A stretch of 50,846 bases of DNA from an uncultured Planococcus sp. (GTDB lineage: Bacteria; Bacillota; Bacilli; Bacillales_A; Planococcaceae), in the NCBI GenBank assembly GCA_947502505.1, contig CANNAE010000012.1, positions 1-50,846 on the forward strand, given 5' to 3'. Positions 9,157 to 20,996 of the stretch are shown here, one piece after another. The stretch's first letter is position 1; every line of letters begins with the position of its first letter. Under the pieces are notes generated by a model. The model was not told the DNA's origin. It saw only the letters and a list, made by a program, of their open reading frames with translations, and did no database searches. The translations under genes and the position numbers were made by a program.

Positions 9157-9897
9157 ATGTTAACAGACGACGAACGCTTGGATTATTTGTTAGCGGAGAA
9201 TTTGCGCATTATCCAGAGCCCTTCGGTATTTTCTTTTTCCCTGGACGCGGTTTTATTGGCGCGTTTTGCCTATGTGCCGAAAAAGCGCGGGCGGATTGTT
9301 GATTTATGTACGGGCAATGGCGCGATTCCGCTGTTTTTGAGCGCCCGTACCGAATCAAGCATCACGGGTGTCGAATTGCAGCCCCGCCTGGCCGGGATGG
9401 CACGCCGCAGCATTGAATTCAACGGGCTTGAAGGACAGATCGACGTCATCGAAGGCGATGTAAAGGAAAGCCCGGCGCAGCTTGGCTACGAGAAATTCGA
9501 TACGGTTACCTGCAATCCACCGTATTTTCCGGCGCATGAGATGAGCGATAAAAACTTGAGTGAGCATATGGCCATAGCGCGCCATGAACTTCACCTGACA
9601 TTGGACGAAGCGGTGCGGTCGGCGAGCCAGCTGTTGAAACAAGGCGGCAAGGCAGCCTTTGTCCACCGCGCGGGGCGCTTGATCGATATTATGGCGGCAA
9701 TGCGTGAAAACCGCTTGGAGCCAAAACGCATCCGGCTCGTTTACCCGAAAGCCGGCAAAGAAGCGAATACTTTGCTGATCGAAGGCATTAAAGACGGCAA
9801 GCCGGATTTGAAAGTGCTGCCGCCCTTGATCGTCTACGGGGAAGATGGGGAATACACGGAAGAAGTGCGGGGCTTGCTGTATGGAAGCGAAGAATGA
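9157..9897 (+). CDS. trmN6: tRNA1(Val) (adenine37-N6)-methyltransferase
   Basis: The 246-residue class I SAM-dependent methyltransferase corresponds to B. subtilis YabB. The SAM motif [12 protein letters not shown] lies near residue 50. The NPPY motif typical of N6-adenine methylation lies at 120-123. Specificity for adenine 37 of tRNA1(Val) is assigned by family (TrmN6/YfiC). AGGAGTGA at 9144-9151 supports ATG 9157 over the open frame start at 9118. yazA overlaps its 3' end by 17 bp, suggesting coupled translation. Confidence 0.88.
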   Translation: MLTDDERLDYLLAENLRIIQSPSVFSFSLDAVLLARFAYVPKKRGRIVDLCTGNGAIPLFLSARTESSITGVELQPRLAGMARRSIEFNGLEGQIDVIEGDVKESPAQLGYEKFDTVTCNPPYFPAHEMSDKNLSEHMAIARHELHLTLDEAVRSASQLLKQGGKAAFVHRAGRLIDIMAAMRENRLEPKRIRLVYPKAGKEANTLLIEGIKDGKPDLKVLPPLIVYGEDGEYTEEVRGLLYGSEE

Positions 9898-10153
9898 ACA
9901 TTTTTTCTACGTGCTTGAATGTGGGGATGGTTCGTATTATGCGGGATACACAAACGATTTAAACAAGCGCTTGGCAAAGCATGCAAGTGGAAAAGGCGCG
10001 AAGTATACCCGGTCACGCGGGCCTCTGACACTCATCTACAACGAGTCGTTCGATACGAAACCGGAAGCGATGAAAGCGGAGTATGCCTTTAAGCAATTGA
10101 GCAAGGCAGAAAAAATCGCCTACATCCGGACCAGAAAGGCGGAACGGACATGA
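9881..10153 (+). CDS. GIY-YIG domain protein YazA/YhbQ type
   Basis: This 90-residue protein consists almost entirely of one GIY-YIG nuclease-like domain: [15 protein letters not shown] at 10-24 is the GIY...YIG core, followed by the conserved RLAKH helix arginine. The family's cellular job is not settled; related small proteins have been linked to DNA repair. ATG 9881 lies inside the 3' end of trmN6 and its stop overlaps the rsmI start, so it probably depends on translational coupling. The ribosome site is weak. Confidence 0.85.
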   Translation: MEAKNEHFFYVLECGDGSYYAGYTNDLNKRLAKHASGKGAKYTRSRGPLTLIYNESFDTKPEAMKAEYAFKQLSKAEKIAYIRTRKAERT

Positions 10154-11022
10154 AATCACAGAAAAGTTTTAACGGTGCGCAGCCCACGCTTTATTTGATA
10201 GCGACACCGATCGGCAATTTAGAAGACATGACCGTGCGTGCCCTGAGGCTATTGAAAGAAGTGGACGTCATTGCGGCGGAAGATACGCGCAACACCAAAA
10301 AACTATGCAATTATTTTTCCATCGATACGCCGTTGGTGAGCTATCACGAACACAACCAGGACAGCGGGGGAGAGAAAATCCTGCGCTATTTGGCGGAAGG
10401 GAAATCGGTGGCGCTCGTCAGCGATGCGGGCATGCCGTGCATTTCCGATCCAGGGGAAGACATCGTGAAAAAAGTCGTGGAGACGGAATATCCGGTGGTG
10501 CCGGTGCCAGGGGCAAATGCGGCCCTCAGCGCATTGATTGCTTCTGGCATCACCCCGCAACCGTTTTTGTTTTACGGATTTCTATCGCGCAATAAGAAAA
10601 CACGCTTGGCAGAACTGGAAAAATTGAGCCAAAAAGAAGAAACGCTGCTGTTTTATGAAGCACCGCATCGATTGAAAGATAGCTTGAAAAGCTTAATGGC
10701 CACATTCGGCGGCGAACGGCGGGTAGTGTTGGCACGGGAAGTAACCAAAAAATTCGAGGAGTTTTTGCGCGGCACCTTGAGCGAAGCGGTCGCTTGGGCG
10801 GAGTCGAGTGAAATCCGCGGGGAATTCTGCCTAGTCGTCGAAGGCAATTCGGCGCCGGATGAGCTGGAAATGGATGAGTGGTGGAAGGAATTGACGTACG
10901 AACAACACGTCACTCAATTAATGGAACAAAAACAGATCTCTTCCAAAGAAGCAATCAAAGAAGTCGCAAAAGCACGCGGCCTTCCAAAGCGGGATGTTTA
11001 TGAAGCATTCCATAAAGACTGA
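10150..11022 (+). CDS. rsmI: 16S rRNA (cytidine1402-2'-O)-methyltransferase
   Basis: RsmI 2'-O-methylates C1402 in the decoding centre of 16S rRNA. The 290-residue protein has the tetrapyrrole-methylase-like fold: LYLIATPIGNLEDMT near residue 16, the AEDTRNTKKL block, SDAGMPCISDPG and PVPGANAALSAL. A short C-terminal helical region follows. The start overlaps the yazA stop as ATGA. It is the last gene of the trmN6-yazA-rsmI unit and converges on abrB through a shared terminator. Confidence 0.95.
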   Translation: MKSQKSFNGAQPTLYLIATPIGNLEDMTVRALRLLKEVDVIAAEDTRNTKKLCNYFSIDTPLVSYHEHNQDSGGEKILRYLAEGKSVALVSDAGMPCISDPGEDIVKKVVETEYPVVPVPGANAALSALIASGITPQPFLFYGFLSRNKKTRLAELEKLSQKEETLLFYEAPHRLKDSLKSLMATFGGERRVVLAREVTKKFEEFLRGTLSEAVAWAESSEIRGEFCLVVEGNSAPDELEMDEWWKELTYEQHVTQLMEQKQISSKEAIKEVAKARGLPKRDVYEAFHKD

Positions 11023-11034
11023 ATCCAGCCATAA

Positions 11035-11067
11035 AAAAAAGCCGGTGTGCATAGGCACGCCGGTTTT
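11035..11067. terminator. Bidirectional terminator between rsmI and abrB
   Basis: GCCGGTGTGC pairs with GGCACGCCGGT (imperfect centre), flanked by A runs on the left and T runs on the right. It can stop rsmI transcripts on the plus strand and abrB transcripts on the minus strand. The abrB stop codon is at its right edge. Confidence 0.85.
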
Positions 11068-11351
11068 TATTTGTTCAAATTCGTTTGGATTTCTTTGACG
11101 AGCTGTTCCGCGCCTTCTGGGCTGAGGATCAATTTCCCGCCAACCAATTGCATGTTCTCATCGGAAACTTCACCAGTTACCGCACATGTCATATTTGGCA
11201 TATACTTTTTCAAGATAATTTTGTCGTCGTCGACATAAATCTCCAGTGCATCTTTCTCTGCGATACCAAGCGTGCGGCGCAATTCGATCGGAATAACTAC
11301 GCGTCCTAATTCGTCCACTTTCCGTACAATACCAGTCGATTTCATAATCAT
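11067..11351 (-). CDS. abrB: Transition-state regulator AbrB
   Basis: The 94-residue DNA-binding protein is nearly identical to B. subtilis AbrB over its swapped-hairpin N-terminal domain (KSTGIVRKVDELGRVVIPI, then RRTLGIAEKDALEIYVDD). The C-terminal half is the multimerisation domain. In B. subtilis it represses many post-exponential genes and its own promoter. Two in-frame ATG codons fit, at 11351 and 11345, with AAAGGGG just upstream; the shorter form is also plausible. The gene is on the opposite strand to its neighbours and has its own promoter. Its targets in an apparently non-sporulating host are unknown. Confidence 0.95.
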   Translation of the reverse strand: MIMKSTGIVRKVDELGRVVIPIELRRTLGIAEKDALEIYVDDDKIILKKYMPNMTCAVTGEVSDENMQLVGGKLILSPEGAEQLVKEIQTNLNK

Positions 11352-11415
11352 TAGCCCCTTTCAATTTTAGCGGCAGAATTCGTCAAAATTCGACATTTAC
11401 CACTTCTTGTCATAA

Positions 11416-11444
11416 ATCATACCAACTAATGTCAATTAGGTCAA
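11416..11444 (-). promoter_or_regulatory. SigA promoter for abrB
   Basis: On the minus strand TTGACC (11439-11444) and TATGAT (11416-11421) are spaced by exactly 17 bp, about 65 bp before the abrB start. A second TTGACA overlaps the spacer. Confidence 0.75.
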
Positions 11445-11592
11445 TAAAAAACTATGGATTTCATAATAAATTTTGGGTTTTTGAGGCAAATACCCATTAT
11501 TTCGTTAACTTTTTGCCAATTATTTTCCGGTTTCCCTGTTTTGGGAAGAAGCTCCAATTCAGGGATGGGGCTTTTCGCTGCGGGAGGAAACA

Positions 11593-13616
<2,024 letters not shown>

Positions 13617-13627
13617 AATTTCATGTG

Positions 13628-13659
13628 ACAGCCTGCTCAGTTGAGCAGGCTGTTTTTTT
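13628..13659 (+). terminator. Terminator after metG
   Basis: ACAGCCTGCTCA pairs exactly with TGAGCAGGCTGT and is followed by seven T. It lies 12 bp after the metG stop. Confidence 0.95.
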
Positions 13660-13803
13660 ATGTTTCGGGACTTAACGACTACAAAAAACGCTGAAAATGA
13701 CGAAATGTCTCTAAATCATCATGTTTTGTAATCCAAATGTAATATGGCTGTGAAGAAAGAAATCGCTTCAACCCGTACAATGTAATCTATGTGAAGGAGA
13801 CTG

Positions 13804-14577
13804 ATGAAGATGTATATCGATACCCATGTTCATTTAAACGCAGATCAGTATGACGAAGATTTACAGCAAGTCATCGATCGCGCGCTAAACAGCAAGGTGG
13901 AGAAAATGGTCGTCATCGGTTTTGACCGGAAAACGATCAAACGGGCCATTGAATTGGCCGAGCAATATGACTTTATCTATGCCGTCGTCGGCTGGCATCC
14001 TGTCGATGCGATTGATTGCACAGATGAAGACCTCGAGTGGATCGAACAATTGGCCGCTCACGAAAAAGTCGTCGGCATCGGCGAAACGGGCCTCGATTAC
14101 CACTGGGATAAATCACCGAGAGATATCCAACAACAAGTATTCCGCCAGCAGATTCAGCTCGCCAAACGCGTCAAGTTGCCGATTATCATCCATAACCGGG
14201 AAGCGACGGAAGACGTGCTGACAATCTTGCGCGAAGAAGATGCACAACAAGTCGGAGGCGTCATGCATTGCTTCGGCGGAAGCGTCGAAACGGCATACGA
14301 GAGCATCAAGATGAATTTCATGATTTCACTTGGCGGGCCGGTGACATTCAAAAACGCCAAAAAGCCGAAAGAAGTAGCAGCTGAAATCCCGCTGGAGCAT
14401 TTGATGATTGAGACCGACGCCCCTTACCTTGCGCCGCATCCTTACCGCGGCAAACGCAACGAACCTTCGTACGTGACCTTGGTGGCGGAAGAAATCGCCC
14501 GCTTGAAAGAACTGCCGGTCGAAACGGTAGCTGAAGCCACGACGAAAAATGCGGAACGATTCTACAACTTGTCATAA
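13804..14577 (+). CDS. tatD: TatD family metal-dependent deoxyribonuclease
   Basis: The 257-residue TIM-barrel hydrolase (B. subtilis YabD) belongs to the TatD DNase family, which acts as 3'-5' exonucleases in DNA repair or degradation. Metal ligands are visible as DTHVHLN at 6-12, GIGETGLDYHW, the HNREA histidine, HCFGG and the ETDAPYL aspartate. ATG 13804 and ATG 13810 are both usable with AAGGAGA just upstream; the second gives the length usual in Bacillus. The 144-bp upstream gap after the metG terminator has no clear promoter pair. Confidence 0.92.
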   Translation: MKMYIDTHVHLNADQYDEDLQQVIDRALNSKVEKMVVIGFDRKTIKRAIELAEQYDFIYAVVGWHPVDAIDCTDEDLEWIEQLAAHEKVVGIGETGLDYHWDKSPRDIQQQVFRQQIQLAKRVKLPIIIHNREATEDVLTILREEDAQQVGGVMHCFGGSVETAYESIKMNFMISLGGPVTFKNAKKPKEVAAEIPLEHLMIETDAPYLAPHPYRGKRNEPSYVTLVAEEIARLKELPVETVAEATTKNAERFYNLS

Positions 14578-14605
14578 ATGCTGGTTAATTGAAAAAACAT
14601 ATGCG

Positions 14606-14634
14606 TTGACACGGAAGTGGGGCGCGCCTATAAT
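14606..14634 (+). promoter_or_regulatory. Consensus SigA promoter for the yabE-type gene
   Basis: TTGACA (14606-14611) and TATAAT (14629-14634) are spaced by exactly 17 bp. Both boxes are perfect. The start codon lies 29 bp beyond the -10, so the leader is very short. Confidence 0.92.
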
Positions 14635-14663
14635 CACTCAGGTGTACAAAGGAGGAGTTATTT

Positions 14664-16019
14664 TTGACAAAAAAGGCAAATGGTACCAAAAACAATAAAT
14701 CATTTACAGGTAAATCGGTAGCTGTCAGCATTGCGACAGTACTATTGTTCGCAGCTGTCTTGGCTTTCGCGATTTTTGAAGGCACGAAAAACACGGTCAC
14801 GGTGACAGCAAACGGCGAAACGGAAGAAATTCGCACGCATGCTGAAACGGTCGGCGATGTGTTGGACGAGCAGGCGATTGAAGTTGGGAAAGACGATTTC
14901 CTCAGTCATTCAGCCGATACGAAAATCGAAGGCGACACTGCAATTGAATGGGATCAAGCAGAACAATACGCAGTGACAGTGGACGGAGAAACCCGCTCAG
15001 CTTGGACGACTGAAAACACGGTAGCCGCTATTTTGGAAAAAGCGGAAATCGAATTGACACAACATGATAAAGTAAGCCCTGCACTCGATGAAACTGTGGA
15101 TGAAGACACAGTGATCGATGTAGAGAAAGCCTACGAAGTAACCATCGTGGATGGCGGAAAAGACAAAAAAGTCTGGTCCACTTCGACTACGGTCGCTGAC
15201 TTTTTAAAACAGCATAGTATCGAATTAAGTAAACTTGACCGCGTAGAGCAGGAACTGGATGAACTCGTTCTTCCCAACTCGAAAGTTGAAGTCGTGCGTG
15301 TAGAAAAAGTCACCGATGTAGTGGAAGATGCTGTGAAATATGCAGTGGAAACGAAAAAAGATTCTTCCCTTTTGAAAGGCAGCGAAAAGCTGGTCCAAAA
15401 AGGGCAGAATGGCTTGGTCGAGAAAACTTACGAAGTCGTGAAAGAAAACGGCAAAGAAGTGAAGCGCGAACTGAAGGAAGAAAAAGTCGTGAAAGAACCG
15501 ACACAGCAAATCCTGGCTGTCGGCACGAAAACGGTCGTAGCGAGCGTATCGCGCGGCACGGCAACAAAACAGGCAGCTGCCCCTAAGCAAGCAGCAGCGA
15601 AAAAAGAAACAAGCCCAGTGAAGCAAGCGTCAGCGAAAGCTGAGACAGCCGCTGCTCCAAAAGCGGCAACAACAGCCAAAGCGGCCCCACAGCCAGCGAA
15701 AAAAGAGGCTGCTTCTGAACCTACAGGCGGCAAGGAATTTTATGTATCCGCGACCGCGTATACAGCTAGCTGCACAGGCTGCTCAGGCATCACGGCAACG
15801 GGCATCAACTTGAAAGCGAACCCTGGCCTTAAAGTGATTGCAGTGGATCCAAGCGTCATCCCACTCGGCTCAAAAGTTTGGGTAGAAGGATATGGCAACG
15901 CTATCGCTGGCGATACGGGCGGAGCGATCAAAGGCAATAAGATCGATTTGTTCATGCCAAACCGTGCAGATGCGTTAGCATTCGGGCGCAAGCAAGTGAA
16001 AGTGAAAATCCTTAACTAA
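14664..16019 (+). CDS. yabE: YabE-type cell-wall protein (DUF348, G5 and 3D domains)
   Basis: The 451-residue exported protein has a membrane anchor or signal segment at about 18-40 (VAVSIATVLLFAAVLAFAI) after a lysine-rich start. Three DUF348 repeats follow (about 45-200), then a G5 domain (about 213-290) and an alanine/lysine-rich linker. The C-terminal 3D domain (about 360-451) has the conserved aspartates in VDPSVIPLG, GDTGGAIKG and IDLFM. 3D domains share the double-psi barrel of MltA-type lytic transglycosylases, and YabE is grouped with resuscitation-promoting/stationary-phase survival proteins. A role in peptidoglycan turnover is inferred. The start is TTG 14664 behind GGAGGAG. Confidence 0.9.
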   Translation: MTKKANGTKNNKSFTGKSVAVSIATVLLFAAVLAFAIFEGTKNTVTVTANGETEEIRTHAETVGDVLDEQAIEVGKDDFLSHSADTKIEGDTAIEWDQAEQYAVTVDGETRSAWTTENTVAAILEKAEIELTQHDKVSPALDETVDEDTVIDVEKAYEVTIVDGGKDKKVWSTSTTVADFLKQHSIELSKLDRVEQELDELVLPNSKVEVVRVEKVTDVVEDAVKYAVETKKDSSLLKGSEKLVQKGQNGLVEKTYEVVKENGKEVKRELKEEKVVKEPTQQILAVGTKTVVASVSRGTATKQAAAPKQAAAKKETSPVKQASAKAETAAAPKAATTAKAAPQPAKKEAASEPTGGKEFYVSATAYTASCTGCSGITATGINLKANPGLKVIAVDPSVIPLGSKVWVEGYGNAIAGDTGGAIKGNKIDLFMPNRADALAFGRKQVKVKILN

Positions 16020-16044
16020 TCGAATACAACATTACTATAGAAGG

Positions 16045-16077
16045 AAAAGCTTTCCCGGACTATCGGGAAAGCTTTTT
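16045..16077 (+). terminator. Terminator after yabE
   Basis: AAAAGCTTTCCCG pairs exactly with CGGGAAAGCTTTT around a six-base loop, followed by T. It separates yabE from rnmV. Confidence 0.93.
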
Positions 16078-16135
16078 ACATGTTGGCAGAAAGCGCGGTA
16101 AACTGGATGAGAGCTATAGAAACGAGGGATAGGCC

Positions 16136-17571
<1,436 letters not shown>

Positions 17572-17637
17572 AGTCTAAAACTGTAACAGTTTTGGCACAG
17601 TTTTTTTCGCAACTAGAATATTTCGGATAAATAACTG

Positions 17638-17666
17638 TTGCAATTCTTCAAGAGCATTGGTAAAAT
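17638..17666 (+). promoter_or_regulatory. Upstream promoter of a tandem pair before veg
   Basis: TTGCAA (17638-17643) and TAAAAT (17661-17666) have a 17-bp spacer. It lies one helical turn or so upstream of a second promoter, in AT-rich DNA. Confidence 0.5.
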
Positions 17667-17677
17667 TAAAAATTTAT

Positions 17678-17706
17678 TTGACTCCGCGGTCATTTTATGC
17701 TAGACT
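17678..17706 (+). promoter_or_regulatory. Main SigA promoter for veg
   Basis: TTGACT (17678-17683) and TAGACT (17701-17706) are separated by 17 bp, 27 bp before the veg start. The B. subtilis veg promoter is a well known strong SigA promoter. Confidence 0.65.
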
Positions 17707-17732
17707 TTAGACTATAGTGAGGTGTAGACAAA

Positions 17733-17996
17733 ATGCCCAAAACTTTGGCGGAGATTAAAAAGTCATTAGACCTGCATTTAGGGAAAAGGTTGCTGTTAAA
17801 AGCAAACGGAGGTCGCAAAAAGACGGTAGAACGTGCCGGAATTCTGCGTGAAACCTATCACTCCGTGTTCGTGATTGAATTAGATCAAGATGAACATGCA
17901 TTTGAACGTGTATCGTATAGCTACGCGGACATCTTAACTGAAGCGGTGGAAATCACTGTCTTTGAAGGAACAGAAGACGCATTAGTCGTTAAATAA
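17733..17996 (+). CDS. veg: Veg family protein
   Basis: The 87-residue protein matches the small Veg family across its full length ([18 protein letters not shown] start, then [15 protein letters not shown]). In B. subtilis veg is strongly expressed and has been reported to stimulate biofilm gene expression; its biochemistry is unclear. The predicted fold is a small beta barrel with basic patches. GTGAGGTG lies upstream of ATG 17733. It is monocistronic, with its own promoters and terminator. In spore formers sspF normally follows, but here ispE does. Confidence 0.92.
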   Translation: MPKTLAEIKKSLDLHLGKRLLLKANGGRKKTVERAGILRETYHSVFVIELDQDEHAFERVSYSYADILTEAVEITVFEGTEDALVVK

Positions 17997-18022
17997 TTGA
18001 ACTCTATCTATACTTACTTTAT

Positions 18023-18059
18023 AACCCGTTTCGGTGATTTCGCCGGAAGCGGGTTTTTT
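18023..18059 (+). terminator. Terminator after veg
   Basis: AACCCG-TTC pairs with GGAA-CGGGTT with a small bulge, followed by six T. Confidence 0.88.
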
Positions 18060-18093
18060 CTATTGTTCCGGTTCTTCGGAAGCTGTGCGTGTG

Positions 18094-18102
18094 TGTTAAA
18101 AT
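18094..18102 (+). promoter_or_regulatory. Putative extended -10 promoter for ispE
   Basis: TGTTAAAAT fits an extended -10, 34 bp before the ispE start and after the veg terminator. No good -35 was seen. Confidence 0.35.
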
Positions 18103-18135
18103 AGTGTTCATCAGAACAGAAAAGGAGGCAGTGGA

Positions 18136-18999
18136 ATGCTCTATATAAAAGCGCCTGCCAAAATCAATTTGACGCTGGACGTGTTGTACAAGCGCCCGGA
18201 CAATTACCACGAAATCGAAATGATCATGACCACCGTCGACTTGGCGGACCGGATCGGCCTGCAAGGGACAGCGAAAGGCATACATATCCAGTCGGCGGAC
18301 CGTTTTGTGCCGAACGACTCGCGCAATCTGGCGTACCAGGCTGCGCAATTGATCAAAGATACCTTCAATATCAAAACGGGCGTTATCATTTCGCTCGACA
18401 AGCAAATCCCGGTAGCTGCGGGGCTTGCTGGGGGCAGCAGCGATGCGGCGGCCACATTAAAAGGGCTCAACCAGCTATGGCAATTGAATCTATCGCTTGA
18501 TGAACTGGCAGAGCTGGGCGCGAAAATCGGCTCTGACGTGTCGTTTTGCGTATACGGCGGAACGGCGCTCGCGACAGGGCGCGGCGAGGTTATCGAAGAA
18601 TTGCCGGCGCCCCCTCATTGCTGGGTCATTCTTGCCAAACCGTCACTCGGCGTCTCGACAGCAGATGTCTACGGAGCGTTCGATCCGGATAAAGCGGACC
18701 ATCCCGACACGCAAGCGATGATTGCAGCGCTCCGTGAAGGCGATTACGAAGCGATGTGCGATCATCTCGGCAACGCACTCGAGAGCGTCACGATGAACCT
18801 GCACCCGGAAGTCGGGCAGATCAAAGAGCAGATGATCAAGTTCGGTGCCGATGCAGTGCTGATGAGCGGCAGCGGCCCGACGGTATTCGGCTTGGTTAAC
18901 CAGGAAGCGCGCATCCCGCGCATCTATAACGGCCTGCGGGGCTTTTGTTCCGAAGTATACGCGGTGCGCTTGCTCGGTGACCGGGAGCCTCTTGCTTAA
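18136..18999 (+). CDS. ispE: 4-diphosphocytidyl-2-C-methyl-D-erythritol kinase
   Basis: IspE is the ATP-dependent fourth step of the MEP isoprenoid pathway. The 287-residue GHMP kinase shows [12 protein letters not shown] at the N-terminus, the glycine-rich ATP motif [16 protein letters not shown], and the C-terminal [11 protein letters not shown] motif. AAAGGAGGC precedes ATG 18136. It indicates that the host makes isoprenoids through MEP. purR follows after 57 bp and may be cotranscribed. Confidence 0.96.
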   Translation: MLYIKAPAKINLTLDVLYKRPDNYHEIEMIMTTVDLADRIGLQGTAKGIHIQSADRFVPNDSRNLAYQAAQLIKDTFNIKTGVIISLDKQIPVAAGLAGGSSDAAATLKGLNQLWQLNLSLDELAELGAKIGSDVSFCVYGGTALATGRGEVIEELPAPPHCWVILAKPSLGVSTADVYGAFDPDKADHPDTQAMIAALREGDYEAMCDHLGNALESVTMNLHPEVGQIKEQMIKFGADAVLMSGSGPTVFGLVNQEARIPRIYNGLRGFCSEVYAVRLLGDREPLA

Positions 19000-19056
19000 A
19001 TACGTATATTTATGGTAAGTTTTCATTAGAATATTCGTGTTTAGGAGAGGGTAGTA

Positions 19057-19881
19057 GTGAAATGGAAGCGCAGTGAACGCTTGGTCGACATGACGCATTA
19101 TCTATTGGAACATCCGCATCAATTGATTCCGTTGACGTATTTCTCGGATTTGTATCAGTCAGCAAAGTCTTCGATCAGTGAGGACTTGGGGATCGTCAAG
19201 GAAACTTTTGAAGAGAAAGGCATCGGCCTATTGATGACCGTCCCGGGCGCTTCGGGGGGCGTCAAATATGTGCCGAAGCTAAAAGACGGCGAGATTCGCC
19301 AAGTCATGGACGAATTGATTACCGAATTGAGCCAATCGGACCGTTTGCTGCCGGGCGGTTATTTGTACATGACCGATGTACTCGGCAATCCCCAAATGAT
19401 GAACCGCGTCGGCAAAGTGTTCGCCAGCGCGTTCGCAGGCGAGAAAATCGACGCCATCATGACAGTCGCAACCAAAGGCATCCCGATTGCCCAGGCAATC
19501 GCGCGCCATTTGAATGTGCCGGTCGTCATTGTCCGCCGCGACAGCAAAGTTACGGAAGGTTCTACGGTCAGCATCAATTACGTTTCAGGCTCCACGCGGC
19601 GCATCCAGACGATGGTGCTGTCAAAACGCAGCATGAAGAGCGGCCAGCGTGTGCTTATCACCGATGATTTCATGAAAGTCGGCGGCACGATGAACGGCAT
19701 GAAGAACTTGCTTGAGGAATTCGATTGTACATTAGCAGGCGTAGCTGTGCTTGTAGAAGCAGAACATGCAGACGAGCGCCTCGTGGAAAAATACTTATCC
19801 CTCGTCAAATTGGACGAAGTCAGCGAAAAAGACCGGACCATCACATTGCGGGCCGGAAATTATTTTGAAGGAGCGGATTGA
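19057..19881 (+). CDS. purR: Pur operon repressor PurR
   Basis: The 274-residue Bacillus-type PurR is unrelated to LacI-family PurR of E. coli. It joins an N-terminal winged helix (about 1-75, [17 protein letters not shown]) to a phosphoribosyltransferase-like domain that senses PRPP. The PRPP loop reads [16 protein letters not shown]. It represses purine biosynthesis genes when PRPP is low. GTG 19057 follows TTAGGAGAGGG. ridA starts two bases after the stop, the same pairing as purR-yabJ in B. subtilis. Confidence 0.96.
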   Translation: MKWKRSERLVDMTHYLLEHPHQLIPLTYFSDLYQSAKSSISEDLGIVKETFEEKGIGLLMTVPGASGGVKYVPKLKDGEIRQVMDELITELSQSDRLLPGGYLYMTDVLGNPQMMNRVGKVFASAFAGEKIDAIMTVATKGIPIAQAIARHLNVPVVIVRRDSKVTEGSTVSINYVSGSTRRIQTMVLSKRSMKSGQRVLITDDFMKVGGTMNGMKNLLEEFDCTLAGVAVLVEAEHADERLVEKYLSLVKLDEVSEKDRTITLRAGNYFEGAD

Positions 19882-19882
19882 T

Positions 19883-20260
19883 ATGAAATACGTAGCGACG
19901 GATAAAGCAGCAGCGGCAATCGGGCCGTATTCGCAAGGAGTTATTTCAGGAGACATGTTTTACAGCTCGGGGCAAATCCCGTTGAAAGCGGACGGAGAGC
20001 TTGCACAAGGCGGCATTGCAGAACAAACGCATCAAGTCTTCGCCAATCTTCAGGCCGTGCTAGAAGAAGCAGGCTCGTCTCTTCAGCAAGTCATCAAGAC
20101 GACCGTCTTCATCAAAGACATGAACGATTTTGCAGAACTCAACTCCATCTATGCCTCTTATTTCGGTGACCACAAGCCGGCGCGCTCAACTGTTGAAGTG
20201 GCACGCCTGCCAAAAGATGTGAAAGTGGAAATTGAAGTCATTTCAAAAGTTGCACAATAA
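19883..20260 (+). CDS. ridA: RidA family enamine/imine deaminase (YabJ)
   Basis: RidA hydrolyses reactive enamine/imine intermediates released by PLP enzymes such as threonine dehydratase. The 125-residue trimer-forming protein shows [25 protein letters not shown] and the C-terminal [18 protein letters not shown] signature with the arginine that binds substrate carboxylate. GAAGGAGCG precedes ATG 19883; the open frame further upstream overlaps purR and is not protein-like. It is cotranscribed with purR and followed by a terminator. Confidence 0.95.
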   Translation: MKYVATDKAAAAIGPYSQGVISGDMFYSSGQIPLKADGELAQGGIAEQTHQVFANLQAVLEEAGSSLQQVIKTTVFIKDMNDFAELNSIYASYFGDHKPARSTVEVARLPKDVKVEIEVISKVAQ

Positions 20261-20262
20261 AG

Positions 20263-20283
20263 CCACCTTTTTAGGTGGTTTTT
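20263..20283 (+). terminator. Terminator after ridA
   Basis: CCACCT pairs with AGGTGG around TTTT, followed by five T, directly after the stop codon. Confidence 0.85.
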
Positions 20284-20333
20284 GTTTATTTACCGCCTAT
20301 TAAGTTAATTTTCTAATAAATTCTGTAATTTTT

Positions 20334-20362
20334 GAAGGAATTTAGTCCTCTCCCCCGAATAC
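20334..20362 (+). promoter_or_regulatory. Candidate SigH-type promoter for spoVG
   Basis: GAAGGAATT (20334-20342) matches the SigH -35 consensus RNAGGAWWW. Eleven bases later CCCGAATAC (20354-20362) partly matches the -10 RNNGAATWW, with the GAAT core intact. B. subtilis spoVG is controlled by SigH, so this looks like a retained site. The first -10 base departs from consensus. Confidence 0.5.
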
Positions 20363-20409
20363 CAACAAAAGCGCCAAAAAATTACAGCAAGAGAAGGGGA
20401 GATTTGAGA

Positions 20410-20694
20410 ATGGAAGTAACTGATGTAAGGTTGCGCCGTGTCCAGACTGACGGACGCATGCGGGCAATCGCTTCAATCACGCTCGACAATGAATTCGTGG
20501 TACATGACATCCGGGTAATCGACGGCAATGACGGCTTGTTTGTCGCCATGCCCAGCAAGCGGACGCCAGACGGGGAATTCCGCGATATTGCGCACCCGAT
20601 CAATTCCGGCACCCGCAATAAATTGCAGGAAGCTGTGTTGGCAGCTTATGCACAAAGTGAAGAGCAGGCAATTCTTGAAAACGCAGGCATCTGA
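20410..20694 (+). CDS. spoVG: SpoVG regulatory protein
   Basis: SpoVG is a 94-residue nucleic-acid-binding regulator, named for spore cortex formation but present in many non-sporulating Firmicutes, where it affects virulence, envelope and stress genes. The sequence is almost unchanged from Bacillus: [44 protein letters not shown] 20410 is chosen because the homologous N-terminus starts here, behind AGAAGGGGA; the open frame extends 26 codons upstream without conservation. It is monocistronic with its own terminator. Confidence 0.96.
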   Translation: MEVTDVRLRRVQTDGRMRAIASITLDNEFVVHDIRVIDGNDGLFVAMPSKRTPDGEFRDIAHPINSGTRNKLQEAVLAAYAQSEEQAILENAGI

Positions 20695-20701
20695 TATGCC
20701 A

Positions 20702-20736
20702 AAGAACCTTCCACTTATAGAGAAGGTTCTTTTTTA
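20702..20736 (+). terminator. Terminator after spoVG
   Basis: AAGAACCTTC pairs with GAAGGTTCTT around a ten-base loop, then T run. Confidence 0.92.
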
Positions 20737-20854
20737 TGGGGCAGATTCGAAGTAGGCAGAACCCTAGTTCATAAAGGCAATGGCCTGAAGGTGAAAAAAG
20801 CGTGTAACTGCGCTCGCTTCGGGCTTTGTCATGGGATTGTCATGTCCTGTAACC

Positions 20855-20883
20855 TTGAAAATCAAGGGTTTTTCAGCTATAGT
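20855..20883 (+). promoter_or_regulatory. SigA promoter for glmU-prs
   Basis: TTGAAA (20855-20860) and TATAGT (20878-20883) have a 17-bp spacer. The leader to glmU is about 105 bp. A TACAAT at 20969-20974 nearer the gene lacks a -35. The rest of the 260-bp gap after spoVG shows nothing else clear. Confidence 0.65.
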
Positions 20884-20996
20884 CAATAAGGAAACGTGAA
20901 AGTGGCATTTTTTTGCCTAGAACGGCTAGCCCTTTCGCCAGACAATTATTTATTAATTAATTTGCTTACAATACAGGAAACGGAGGGATTCGACGA

